16,151 nucleotides of DNA from JBDIAR01 sp039812545 (GTDB lineage: Bacteria > Actinomycetota > Actinomycetes > Actinomycetales > Dermatophilaceae). The stretch's first letter is position 1. Each line of letters opens with the position of its first letter. The notes below the pieces were generated by a model, which was given only the letters and a program-made list of their open reading frames with translations, was not told the DNA's origin and searched no databases. The position numbers and the translations under genes were made by a program. This document shows positions 1-6,177 of this stretch, one piece after another. The DNA lies in NCBI GenBank assembly GCA_039812545.1, contig JBDIAR010000073.1:1-16151 (forward strand), in the 5' to 3' direction.

Positions 1-371
1 CCGGCGGAGCCGGAGAAGCCGGCGGAGCCAGAGGAGCCGACGAAACCGGCGAAGCCGGCGATCGGGACGCCATCGCGACCCGGTTGGGGATCGCCCTGAC
101 CCGAAGCGGGGTCCGCAGCGTGGTGGTGACGATCGGTTCGGCCGGTGCCGTCGTCGTCGGGCCGTCCGGGGTGACCCGGCTGTCTGCTCCCCGGACCGAC
201 GCCGTCGACACCACCGGCGCGGGCGACGCCTTCGTCGGAGCCTGCACGGCGGCCCTGGCCGCCGGGAGTCCGCTGGTAGACGCGGCCCGGACGGCGGTCG
301 CCTTCGCCGCTCGCTCCGTGCAGCGCCCCGGCGCCCAGGCGTCGTATGCCCATGCCGCGGGCCGCGAGTAG
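1..371 (+). CDS. PfkB-family carbohydrate kinase (ribokinase-like), 3' part only
   Basis: This is the C-terminal part of a PfkB/ribokinase-family sugar kinase, which transfers phosphate from ATP to a sugar or nucleoside in the cytoplasm. The reading frame is open to the left window edge (first whole codon at position 3), so the N-terminal sugar-binding half is missing. The family signature DTTGAGDAFVGA is present; its catalytic base aspartate is the codon at 224-226, and the glycines form the anion hole. The upstream stretch SVVVTIGSAGAVVV is the usual strand-turn-strand before the ATP site. Codons 3-59 encode a low-complexity Gly/Ala/Glu run built from imperfect 9-bp units, which is unusual inside this fold. 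The gene converges on perM with a 75-bp gap that shows no clear hairpin. The substrate cannot be told from this fragment. Family assignment is firm; ribokinase itself is only a guess. Confidence 0.88.
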   Translation, partial: GGAGEAGGARGADETGEAGDRDAIATRLGIALTRSGVRSVVVTIGSAGAVVVGPSGVTRLSAPRTDAVDTTGAGDAFVGACTAALAAGSPLVDAARTAVAFAARSVQRPGAQASYAHAAGRE

Positions 372-446
372 TCGGTCCACTCGCCGTCTCGGCCCCGGCC
401 CGGCTCCTGCACCGCCTCGGCCCGTCCCCGCTCCCGTCCCGGCCGC

Positions 447-1649
447 TCAGCGCCGGCGTCTGACCAGATCCACCGCCACGTGGCCGAGAGCACCCAGCAT
501 CAGTTCGACGGCCAAGGCGACGAAGAGGCCGACGGCGGACGGCCCGGCATACGAGAGTCTGGAGGACCCCAGCGGTCCGGACCCGAGCCACGCGGCCAGG
601 GCCAGCAGGGCCGCCGTGAGGACGGCGGCGGCAAGGGCGCAGGCCAGCTTGGTGGTCCAGTGCGTCAGTCGCGCCAGGCTGCGGGAGCACCGGGCGCCGG
701 TCCAGAACCCGACGGCCACCGGGATGAACAGGACGGCGACGAGCCAGCCCGGGTAGCTGCCCTCGGGTGGGATCGCCGCCAGGACGGGGATGGCCGGCAT
801 GAGGCCCGGTTGCGAACCCCCCAACGACACACTGGACCCCTCGCCGACCATGAAACCGGGTCCGGCGATCCAGGCCACCGCCCAGATCGCGAGATTCGGG
901 AGTACGCACAGCTGGGCCAGGCTCAGCGCGACCACCGCGAGCCCGCCGCCGCCCACGGCGGCATACAAGGCGGTGAACGTCCCGAACCGGGCGACGAGCG
1001 AGCCGACCACGAGCACCCCGCCGACGGCGAGGAGCACCAGGGCACCGTCGCGCGCCGGGCGTAGTGCCCGATCGACCCAGATCGGGACGCGTTCGGCGAT
1101 CCCGCCCAGCCGGCCGAGGTCCTCGCCGGCGTGGACCCGGCCCCAGCCGTCGACGACGAGCGCCACGAGCGGGGGACCCAGGGCCCACAGCGGCGCGACG
1201 AACCAGGGCCGCGAGCCGCCCGCCAGACCGACGAGGTAGATCACCAGGGCGGCGGTGAAATAGCCCGCGAGGAAACGGACGGCGGCGGGGCCCCACGGCT
1301 CCCCCGAGCGCGCCGTTCGGCGCACGGCATACGCCGAGGTGACATAGAGCAGTGCGGTCAGCAGCAGCGGGGCGATGCCCACCGGTCCGACGTCGGTGGC
1401 CAGGTGCGCTCCGGAGGCGAGGAACCAGAAGCCGGATGCCACGCCCACGACACCGGCCGCCGAGGCCCCCGCGGTCGCGATTCCCCAGCCGAGCAGGCTC
1501 GCCACCAGGATCACCCCGAAGCTCGTGCCGGCCGCCGCGGCGCCGAGCGGCAGGGCGCGCGAGCCGCTGATCGGGAGACTGCGGCGCAACTGCACGGGGT
1601 CGGTCCTTTCGCTGCGGGGACTTTCGGTCCGTGGGGTGTCGACTGCCAT
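447..1649 (-). CDS. perM: PerM-like DUF6350 polytopic membrane protein
   Basis: The product is 400 residues with about nine to ten hydrophobic segments after a 35-residue charged N-terminus. The conserved DUF6350 core is visible near residues 240-290, including LAQLCVLPNLAIWAVAW followed by GPGFMVGEGSSVSLGG. The Mycobacterium tuberculosis member PerM is an inner-membrane protein tied to cell division and persistence under stress; the biochemical activity is not settled. The ATG at 1649 is preceded by TAGGAGA (1652-1658, read on the minus strand), which supports this start. The gene lies downstream of sucCD on the same strand, as in other actinobacteria, but the strong hairpin at 1757-1790 suggests its own transcription. 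Three Tyr-Ala pairs in it are all encoded as TAT GCC after a G, giving three copies of the GTATGCC heptamer. The purN gene that normally follows is absent. Confidence 0.85.
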   Translation of the reverse strand: MAVDTPRTESPRSERTDPVQLRRSLPISGSRALPLGAAAAGTSFGVILVASLLGWGIATAGASAAGVVGVASGFWFLASGAHLATDVGPVGIAPLLLTALLYVTSAYAVRRTARSGEPWGPAAVRFLAGYFTAALVIYLVGLAGGSRPWFVAPLWALGPPLVALVVDGWGRVHAGEDLGRLGGIAERVPIWVDRALRPARDGALVLLAVGGVLVVGSLVARFGTFTALYAAVGGGGLAVVALSLAQLCVLPNLAIWAVAWIAGPGFMVGEGSSVSLGGSQPGLMPAIPVLAAIPPEGSYPGWLVAVLFIPVAVGFWTGARCSRSLARLTHWTTKLACALAAAVLTAALLALAAWLGSGPLGSSRLSYAGPSAVGLFVALAVELMLGALGHVAVDLVRRRR

Positions 1650-1756
1650 CGTCTCCTACCGTGATGCTCCGCCGGGCCGACGGCACGCCGAGCGGGACGG
1701 TGTTACTCCCCGCTGGCACTCGCCCAGGTGACGGTATGCCGGGCGTCGCGAACGCA

Positions 1757-1790
1757 CGGAGGGGGCGGCCCGGGTGGGCCGCCCCCTCCG
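1757..1790 (-). terminator. Hairpin terminator after sucD
   Basis: This is a perfect 15-bp inverted repeat: arm CGGAGGGGGCGGCCC (1757-1771), a GGGT loop, and the matching arm at 1776-1790. It begins 22 bp past the sucD stop. There is no T tract on either side, so it is a GC-rich U-less hairpin of the kind common in actinobacteria. It should end the sucCD transcript and insulate perM. Confidence 0.8.
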
Positions 1791-1811
1791 CCGGCTGAGC
1801 CGGACGTCAAC

Positions 1812-2723
1812 TCACAACGCGCTCTGGCTGGAGTGCCCCAGCCCCTTCATGATCTCGCGCATCAGGTCGGCGGTGGCCGAGGGGGTCTTGCCGACCTTGA
1901 CGCCGGCCGCCTCCAGGGCCTCCTTCTTGGCCTGGGCCGTGCCGGAGGAGCCGGAGACGATCGCGCCGGCGTGGCCCATCGTCTTGCCCTCGGGCGCGGT
2001 GAACCCGGCGACGTACCCGACGACCGGCTTGGTGATGTGGTCCTTGATGTATGCCGCAGCCCGCTCCTCGGCGTCACCGCCGATTTCGCCGATCATCACG
2101 ATCGCATCGGTGTCCGGGTCGTCCTGGAACGCCTGGAGGCAGTCGATGTGGGTGGTGCCGATGATCGGGTCGCCGCCGATGCCGACGCCGGTGGAGAAGC
2201 CGAACTCGCGCAGTTCGAACATCATCTGGTAGGTCAGGGTGCCCGACTTGCTGACCAGACCGATCCGCCCGGGGCCGGAGATGCTGGCCGGGATGATGCC
2301 GGCGTTGGACTGGCCGGGGCTGATGATGCCGGGGCAGTTCGGGCCGATGATCCGGGTGGCGCCCTTGTCCTTGGCGTAGTTGAAGAACTCCGCGGTGTCC
2401 TTGACCGCCACGCCCTCGGTGATGACGACGCACAGCGGGATCTCGGCGTCCACGGCCTCGATGACCGCCGCCTTGGTGAACGCGGCCGGCACGAAGATCA
2501 CCGTGACATTGGCGCCGGTCGCCGCCATCGCGTCCTTGACGCCGCCGAACACCGGGATGGACTTCTCGCCCGGGAAGTCGACCGAGGTGCCGGCCTTCTT
2601 CGGGTTGACGCCGCCGACGATATTGCTACCGGAGGCCAGCATGCGGGTGGTGTGCTTCATGCCCTCGGAGCCGGTCATGCCCTGGACGATGATCCGGGAG
2701 TCCCTGTTGAGGAAGATCGACAT
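1812..2723 (-). CDS. sucD: Succinyl-CoA synthetase (ADP-forming) alpha subunit
   Basis: SucD is the alpha subunit of succinate-CoA ligase, which couples succinyl-CoA cleavage to nucleoside triphosphate synthesis in the TCA cycle. The 303-residue length matches the family. An N-terminal CoA-binding Rossmann domain starts with IIVQGMTGSEG near residues 11-21. The CoA/phosphate motif GPNCPGIISPGQ lies mid-protein. The phosphohistidine is expected at His251 within GHAGAIVSGSSGTA. The ATG at 2723 lies 14 bp after the sucC stop, with a weak GGGCGG in the gap. The two genes form an operon, and a strong hairpin follows the stop. Nothing is missing from the catalytic set. The dipeptide Ala-Tyr in AAAYIKD uses the rare pair GCA TAC, whereas the Tyr-Ala after Asn uses TAC GCC. 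Confidence 0.97.
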   Translation of the reverse strand: MSIFLNRDSRIIVQGMTGSEGMKHTTRMLASGSNIVGGVNPKKAGTSVDFPGEKSIPVFGGVKDAMAATGANVTVIFVPAAFTKAAVIEAVDAEIPLCVVITEGVAVKDTAEFFNYAKDKGATRIIGPNCPGIISPGQSNAGIIPASISGPGRIGLVSKSGTLTYQMMFELREFGFSTGVGIGGDPIIGTTHIDCLQAFQDDPDTDAIVMIGEIGGDAEERAAAYIKDHITKPVVGYVAGFTAPEGKTMGHAGAIVSGSSGTAQAKKEALEAAGVKVGKTPSATADLMREIMKGLGHSSQSAL

Positions 2724-2737
2724 TGCTGCTACCGCCC

Positions 2738-3940
2738 TTACTTCGCGTTCGCCGCGAGTTCGGCGACCCGCCGGGCCGCACCGTCCATGGTGTCCACGCG
2801 CTCGAGCTGGGGCAGCTTGGCCTCGTCGAGGATGGCCCGACCCTTCTCGGCATTGTTGCCATCGAGGCGGACCACGAGCGGCTTGGGGTGTGCGCCGTGC
2901 TGGGCGAGGATCGCGTATGCCTGCACGATGCCGTCGGCGACCGCGTCACAGGCCGTGATGCCGCCGAAGACGTTGACGAACACGGCCTTGACCTGCTTGT
3001 CCTCGAAGATGACGTCCAGGCCACCGGCCATGACCTCGGCATTGGCGCCGCCGCCGATGTCGAGGAAGTTCGCGGGTGCGGGGTGCTGGCCCTCCGCGTC
3101 GACGAACTCCTCACCGGCATACGCGACGACGTCGAGGGTGCTCATGACCAGGCCGGCGCCGTTGCCGATGATGCCGACGCTGCCGTCGAGCTTGACGTAG
3201 TTGAGGCCCTTCTCGGTGGCCAACACCTCGAGCGGGTCGGTCTTGGAGTGGTCGACGTACTGCTCGTGCTCGGGGTGACGGAAGTCGGAGTTCTCGTCGA
3301 TGGAAACCTTGCCGTCGAGGGCGACGATGGCCCCGTCCTCGGTCTTGACCAGCGGGTTGACCTCGACGAGGGTGGCGTCCTCGTCGCGGTAGACCTCCCA
3401 TAGCTTTTGCATGGTGTGGGTGATCGCGGCCCGGTCGGCCTCCGGGAAGCCGGCCTGGTCGAAGATCTCGTCGGCCTTGGCCTGGTCGATCCCGACGTTG
3501 GGGTCCACGGCCACCCGGGCGAGGGCCTCGGGGCGTTCGACCGCGAGTTGCTCGATCTCCATGCCCCCTTCCTTGCTGCACATCGCCAGGTAGGTGCGGT
3601 TGGCCCGGTCCAGCAGGATCGAGAAGTAGTACTCCTCGGCGATCTTGGCGCCCTGGGCGATCATGACGGTCTTGACGGTGTGGCCCTTGATGTCCATCCC
3701 GAGGATGGCCTCGGCGTGCGCCTTGGCCTCCTGCGCCGACGTGGCGAGCTTGACCCCGCCGGCCTTGCCGCGGCCACCGGTCTTGACCTGGGCCTTGACG
3801 ACCGTCACGCCACCGGATTTCGCACCGATGCGAGCGGCTGCCTCCTCGGCTTCGTCAGGGGTCTGCGCGATCGCGCCGTCCAGCACCGGTACGCCGTGTG
3901 CCGCGAACAAATCGCGGGCTTGATACTCGAACAGGTCCAC
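2738..3940 (-). CDS. sucC: Succinyl-CoA synthetase (ADP-forming) beta subunit
   Basis: SucC is the ATP-grasp beta subunit that binds nucleotide and succinate and pairs with SucD. The 400-residue product begins MDLFEYQARDLFAAHGVPV, the standard SucC opening, so the GTG at 3940 is the right start. A GAGGA sequence about 11 bases upstream could serve as ribosome site. ATP-grasp features include the glycine-rich GGRGKAGGVKLA near residue 55, the metal-ligand region EVNPLVKTEDGAIVALDGK, and the C-terminal CoA-ligase domain with LDIGGGANAEVMAGGLDVI and VNVFGGITACD. It is the first gene of the sucCD operon. A weak -10-like TAGGCT sits at 3983-3988 on the minus strand, about 42 bp before the start codon, but no convincing -35 accompanies it. 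Confidence 0.97.
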   Translation of the reverse strand: MDLFEYQARDLFAAHGVPVLDGAIAQTPDEAEEAAARIGAKSGGVTVVKAQVKTGGRGKAGGVKLATSAQEAKAHAEAILGMDIKGHTVKTVMIAQGAKIAEEYYFSILLDRANRTYLAMCSKEGGMEIEQLAVERPEALARVAVDPNVGIDQAKADEIFDQAGFPEADRAAITHTMQKLWEVYRDEDATLVEVNPLVKTEDGAIVALDGKVSIDENSDFRHPEHEQYVDHSKTDPLEVLATEKGLNYVKLDGSVGIIGNGAGLVMSTLDVVAYAGEEFVDAEGQHPAPANFLDIGGGANAEVMAGGLDVIFEDKQVKAVFVNVFGGITACDAVADGIVQAYAILAQHGAHPKPLVVRLDGNNAEKGRAILDEAKLPQLERVDTMDGAARRVAELAANAK

Positions 3941-4066
3941 GTCGAATGCCGTCCTCGTCGTCGAAGGAAACTGGTACGGCCGAGCCTATCGGCCGGGACC
4001 GACGAGCCGTAGTCCCTCTTCGCCCGAGGGTTCGCCGCCACCTGTGAGGTGTGCCACCTCGGCGCC

Positions 4067-4102
4067 GGGTGGTCGGGGTTGCGCGGGTGGTCGGGGTTGC
4101 GC
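4067..4102. repeat. Perfect 18-bp tandem duplication
   Basis: The unit GGGTGGTCGGGGTTGCGC occurs at 4067-4084 and again, without mismatch, at 4085-4102. A further GGG follows. It sits 8 bp beyond the stop codon of the B12-binding protein gene, in the 170-bp spacer before sucC. Next to it, GAGGTG-TGC-CACCTC (4046-4060) can form a 6-bp hairpin that might act as a weak terminator for the B12-binding gene. Confidence 0.9.
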
Positions 4103-4110
4103 GGGCCGGC

Positions 4111-4515
4111 TCAGCGGCTGACGCCCACGTTGGCCGTGACCCAATCGACGATCTCGGTGGTCGTGGCTCCCGGGGTGAACACCTTGGCGACGCCGAGCCG
4201 GGTGAGTTCGGCGAGGTCCTCGTCCGGGATGATGCCGCCGCCGAAGAGCACGATGTCGGTGGCGTCGCGGTCCTGGAGCAGCTTGGCGACGGTCGCGAAG
4301 AGGGTCATATGGGCGCCGGAGAGCACCGACAGCCCGACGGCGTCGGCGTCCTCTTGGATCGCGGTCTGCACGATCTGTTCGGGGGTCTGGTGCAGGCCGG
4401 TGTAGACGACCTCCATGCCGGCATCCCGTAGGGCTCGGGCCACGACTTTGGCGCCACGGTCGTGACCGTCCAGTCCGGGCTTGGCGACGACGACACGCAA
4501 CCGGCTCTCGCTCAT
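4111..4515 (-). CDS. Stand-alone cobalamin-binding acyl-CoA mutase small subunit (IcmB type)
   Basis: The 134-residue product is a single B12-binding domain of the methylmalonyl-CoA mutase C-terminal type. The cobalt-ligand motif DxHxxG is present as D16-G-H18-D-R-G21 inside KPGLDGHDRGAKVVA; His18 is the expected lower axial ligand. The cofactor-tail motifs GLSVLSGAH and GGGIIPDED follow in order, and FTPGATTTEIVDWV closes the fold. Length and sequence fit IcmB, the small subunit of isobutyryl-CoA mutase in Streptomyces, which is encoded away from its large subunit. No large subunit is present here, so the substrate (isobutyryl-, methylmalonyl-, hydroxyisobutyryl- or ethylmalonyl-type) is open. 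I chose the ATG at 4515 over a TTG at 4533 because a -10-like TACGCT lies 7 bases before the ATG and there is no Shine-Dalgarno, which fits a leaderless mRNA. Confidence 0.9.
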   Translation of the reverse strand: MSESRLRVVVAKPGLDGHDRGAKVVARALRDAGMEVVYTGLHQTPEQIVQTAIQEDADAVGLSVLSGAHMTLFATVAKLLQDRDATDIVLFGGGIIPDEDLAELTRLGVAKVFTPGATTTEIVDWVTANVGVSR

Positions 4516-4522
4516 GGGGGAC

Positions 4523-4528
4523 AGCGTA
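4523..4528 (-). promoter_or_regulatory. Candidate leaderless -10 box for the B12-binding protein gene
   Basis: On the minus strand this reads TACGCT, matching the actinobacterial TANNNT -10. It is followed by exactly 7 bases and then the ATG at 4515. Transcription would start at or next to the A of the start codon. No recognisable -35 is seen. Confidence 0.5.
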
Positions 4529-4578
4529 GCCAAGACGGGCCCGATCGAATGTGAGATGAATCACCCAAGGATGGTGAA

Positions 4579-4588
4579 TGAACGTTCA
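4579..4588. promoter_or_regulatory. Perfect 10-bp palindrome, candidate operator
   Basis: TGAACGTTCA is its own reverse complement and sits in the spacer between the divergent B12-binding gene and the M23 gene, about 64-73 bp upstream of the proposed B12-gene start. The form would suit a dimeric repressor, but no regulator is assigned and no second copy was seen nearby. Confidence 0.3.
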
Positions 4589-4672
4589 AGGGCCCGTTGC
4601 TGTCCGTTTTGTCCGTATGCCGGGCGCTGTCGCCGCTGCCTTCCGCTGGGTCACAACCACCGGCTTACGAGG

Positions 4673-4709
4673 CATCTGCCCTGTTCAGCGGCGGCGAACA
4701 GGGCGGATG
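4673..4709 (+). other. 14-bp stem-loop in the icmB/M23 divergent spacer
   Basis: The arms CATCTGCCCTGTTC (4673-4686) and GAACAGGGCGGATG (4696-4709) pair over 14 bp around a 9-base loop. The only non-Watson-Crick position is T4677 with G4705, which is a legal U-G pair in plus-strand RNA but an A-C mismatch in minus-strand RNA. This favours an RNA function on +. There is no T tract after it. It could be a terminator, part of a longer leader, or a DNA site. Confidence 0.55.
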
Positions 4710-4753
4710 ACGACATATCCCCGGCCTTGTCATATTGCTTATCGGGGTGCGGT

Positions 4754-4783
4754 TTGCTGATAACGGAACGATTACGCTACATT
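4754..4783 (+). promoter_or_regulatory. Possible promoter for the M23 peptidase gene
   Basis: TTGCTG (4754-4759) is followed after 18 bases by TACATT (4778-4783), a TANNNT-type -10. Transcription would start near 4790 and give a leader of about 115 nt containing the hairpins at 4809-4849 and 4886-4902. The match is only modest. Confidence 0.3.
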
Positions 4784-4808
4784 GCTCGACAGCCCGAAGG
4801 AACGGAAT

Positions 4809-4849
4809 CCTTCCCCGGTGCGTAGCCCCCCGCTCAGCACCGAGGAAGG
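4809..4849 (+). other. Long leader hairpin upstream of the M23 peptidase gene
   Basis: Thirteen-base arms, 4809-4821 and 4837-4849, pair as CCTTCC/GGAAGG and CGGTGC/GCACCG with a single C-A mismatch between the two helices and a 15-base loop. A second stem, CGTGAC-GCACA-GTCACG (4886-4902), ends 3 bases before the ATG at 4906. There is no Shine-Dalgarno sequence in this leader. The arrangement looks like a structured 5' leader with possible control of translation. I could not match it to the ydaO c-di-AMP riboswitch, which is known upstream of some actinobacterial wall hydrolases. Confidence 0.5.
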
Positions 4850-4905
4850 TCGAGCCGCACAGCGACTGGCCTACGGTCCCGTCAGCGTGACGCACAGTCA
4901 CGTGT

Positions 4906-5925
4906 ATGCGCCTGACCGAGTCTCCGTTCACCCCCGACTTCGAAAGCCAGTTCACGTTGCTTCAGAACGATCCGTCCATGCCCGATGCCTCCTCGTCGCC
5001 CTCGACGCGACCAGCCCAGCGGCGTTCCCGAGGTCGGCACGCGGCTCCGCGGGCGCCCAAGCGAGCGGTGCGTTCGACGGCTGCTTTCCTGGCTCTGCCG
5101 TGTGTGGCCGCCGGCGCCGTGATCGGTGTTCGCGCGGCCCAGCGGCCCGATTTCCTGGAGCAGGTCTCGGGGCACCCGCAGGCCTTGGCCGCGATGGTCA
5201 ACACCACCGGGCTGGGTGCCATCGACGGTGCCGTGCCGGCGGAGGCGACGCGGTTGATGGCCGCCGGCGCCGGTGCGGTCACGGGTCGCGACGCTGCGTC
5301 GGCCGACCGGGTGTCCCGCGGCGCGGCTCGCCAGGCGCTGGCCGCGGGCTCGTCCTCGGATTCCGTCGCCCGCCCCGCCTCGGCGGCCGACCAGGGGACG
5401 GACGCGATCGGTGGCGCCGACGACGTCCTCGCCCAGACGATCGCCCAGGCCGAGGCCAAGATCGCCGCCGACGCACTGGCGGCCAAGATCGCCGCCGACA
5501 AGGCCAAGGCCGCCGCCACGGTTGCCGCGGCGCACCGCTGGGTCAAGCCGTTGAACGACTACAACCTCAGTTCCGGTTTCGGGATGCGGCACGGCAAGAT
5601 GCACCCCGCCATCGACCTCGCCGGACCTCAGGGCACGCCCGTCGTCGCGATGTCCTCGGGCACCGTCATCAACGCCGGCTGGTCTGACCTGGGCTACGGG
5701 AACCTCGTGGAGATCCAGTACTGGGATGGCACGGTGTCCTGGTACGCGCACAATGTGTCCCTGGCCGTCAAGGTCGGCGACACCGTCAAGCCCGGTCAGG
5801 TCGTCTCCCACCGCGGCACCACAGGCCGCTCCACCGGCCCGCACGTGCACCTGGAGATCCACCCGGGTGGCGGCGACGCCGTGTCCCCGCTGCCGTGGCT
5901 CGCCGCCCACGGCATCTCGATGTAG
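4906..5925 (+). CDS. M23 (LytM-type) zinc peptidase, membrane anchored
   Basis: The product is 339 residues and likely cleaves peptidoglycan cross-bridges or stem peptides outside the membrane. A basic N-terminus is followed by one membrane span near residues 58-76, then an Ala-rich, helix-prone linker. In the linker, AKIAAD occurs at 184-189 and 193-198, from a 19-bp direct repeat at 5454-5472 and 5481-5499. The peptidase domain spans about 212-335. Zinc ligands are H233 and D237 in HPAID and the last histidine of H313-V-H315; WYAH supplies the further active-site histidine. The usual HxGxD has Ala in place of Gly. The start is uncertain: ATG 4906 is the first in frame and lacks a ribosome site, and ATG 4978 is an alternative. 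A peptidase beside pcrA and sucC is conserved in actinobacteria (for example Rv0950c). It contains no GTATGCC heptamer. Confidence 0.9.
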   Translation: MRLTESPFTPDFESQFTLLQNDPSMPDASSSPSTRPAQRRSRGRHAAPRAPKRAVRSTAAFLALPCVAAGAVIGVRAAQRPDFLEQVSGHPQALAAMVNTTGLGAIDGAVPAEATRLMAAGAGAVTGRDAASADRVSRGAARQALAAGSSSDSVARPASAADQGTDAIGGADDVLAQTIAQAEAKIAADALAAKIAADKAKAAATVAAAHRWVKPLNDYNLSSGFGMRHGKMHPAIDLAGPQGTPVVAMSSGTVINAGWSDLGYGNLVEIQYWDGTVSWYAHNVSLAVKVGDTVKPGQVVSHRGTTGRSTGPHVHLEIHPGGGDAVSPLPWLAAHGISM

Positions 5926-6062
5926 ATCCCTTCAGGCCTGGCACGTCCACACCGTTGACCGCCCCTCCGGGTCCGTTGAGCGCCCAACACCGACGAGGCG
6001 GATGACCAGAATCTTCGAGCAACAGAACACTGGTTGAGACGGATCCCAATGTCGTGGGGGGT

Positions 6063-6160
6063 GCCACCGGTGGCCACCGACAGGGGAATCGGACGGCTGA
6101 CGTTCGTGGGCGTCCGATTCCGAGTTGGTCACCCAACAGCTACGCACGTGCACACCGGTG
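6063..6160. promoter_or_regulatory. Two CACCGGTG palindromes upstream of the orphan membrane protein
   Basis: GCCACCGGTGGC (6063-6074) is a perfect 12-bp palindrome, and its core CACCGGTG recurs at 6153-6160, 88 bp further on and within 20 bp of the start codon at 6178. Paired identical palindromes ahead of a gene are compatible with an operator, but GC-rich DNA makes short palindromes common. The rest of the 252-bp spacer 5926-6177 holds no gene I can support. Confidence 0.25.
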
Positions 6161-6177
6161 CACGGGGCATACCGGCC

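Noticed and set aside
1728..3403. Long open frames on + opposite sucD and sucC
   Set aside because: SucC and SucD are unmistakable on the minus strand; the plus-strand frames have low-complexity Asp/Gly/Val/Arg composition and no ribosome site.
4516..4533. TTG start at 4533 for the B12-binding protein
   Set aside because: It would put the -10-like box inside the coding region, has no ribosome site, and homologues of this family begin close to the ATG at 4515.
4534..4906. ydaO/yuaA c-di-AMP riboswitch ahead of the M23 gene
   Set aside because: The context is right and hairpins exist, but I could not place the conserved actinobacterial ydaO blocks. Left as an unassigned structured leader.
5454..5499. 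19-bp direct repeat as an attachment site
   Set aside because: The two copies are 27 bp apart, in frame, and encode AKIAAD within the Ala-rich linker of the M23 protein; there is no integrase or tRNA nearby.
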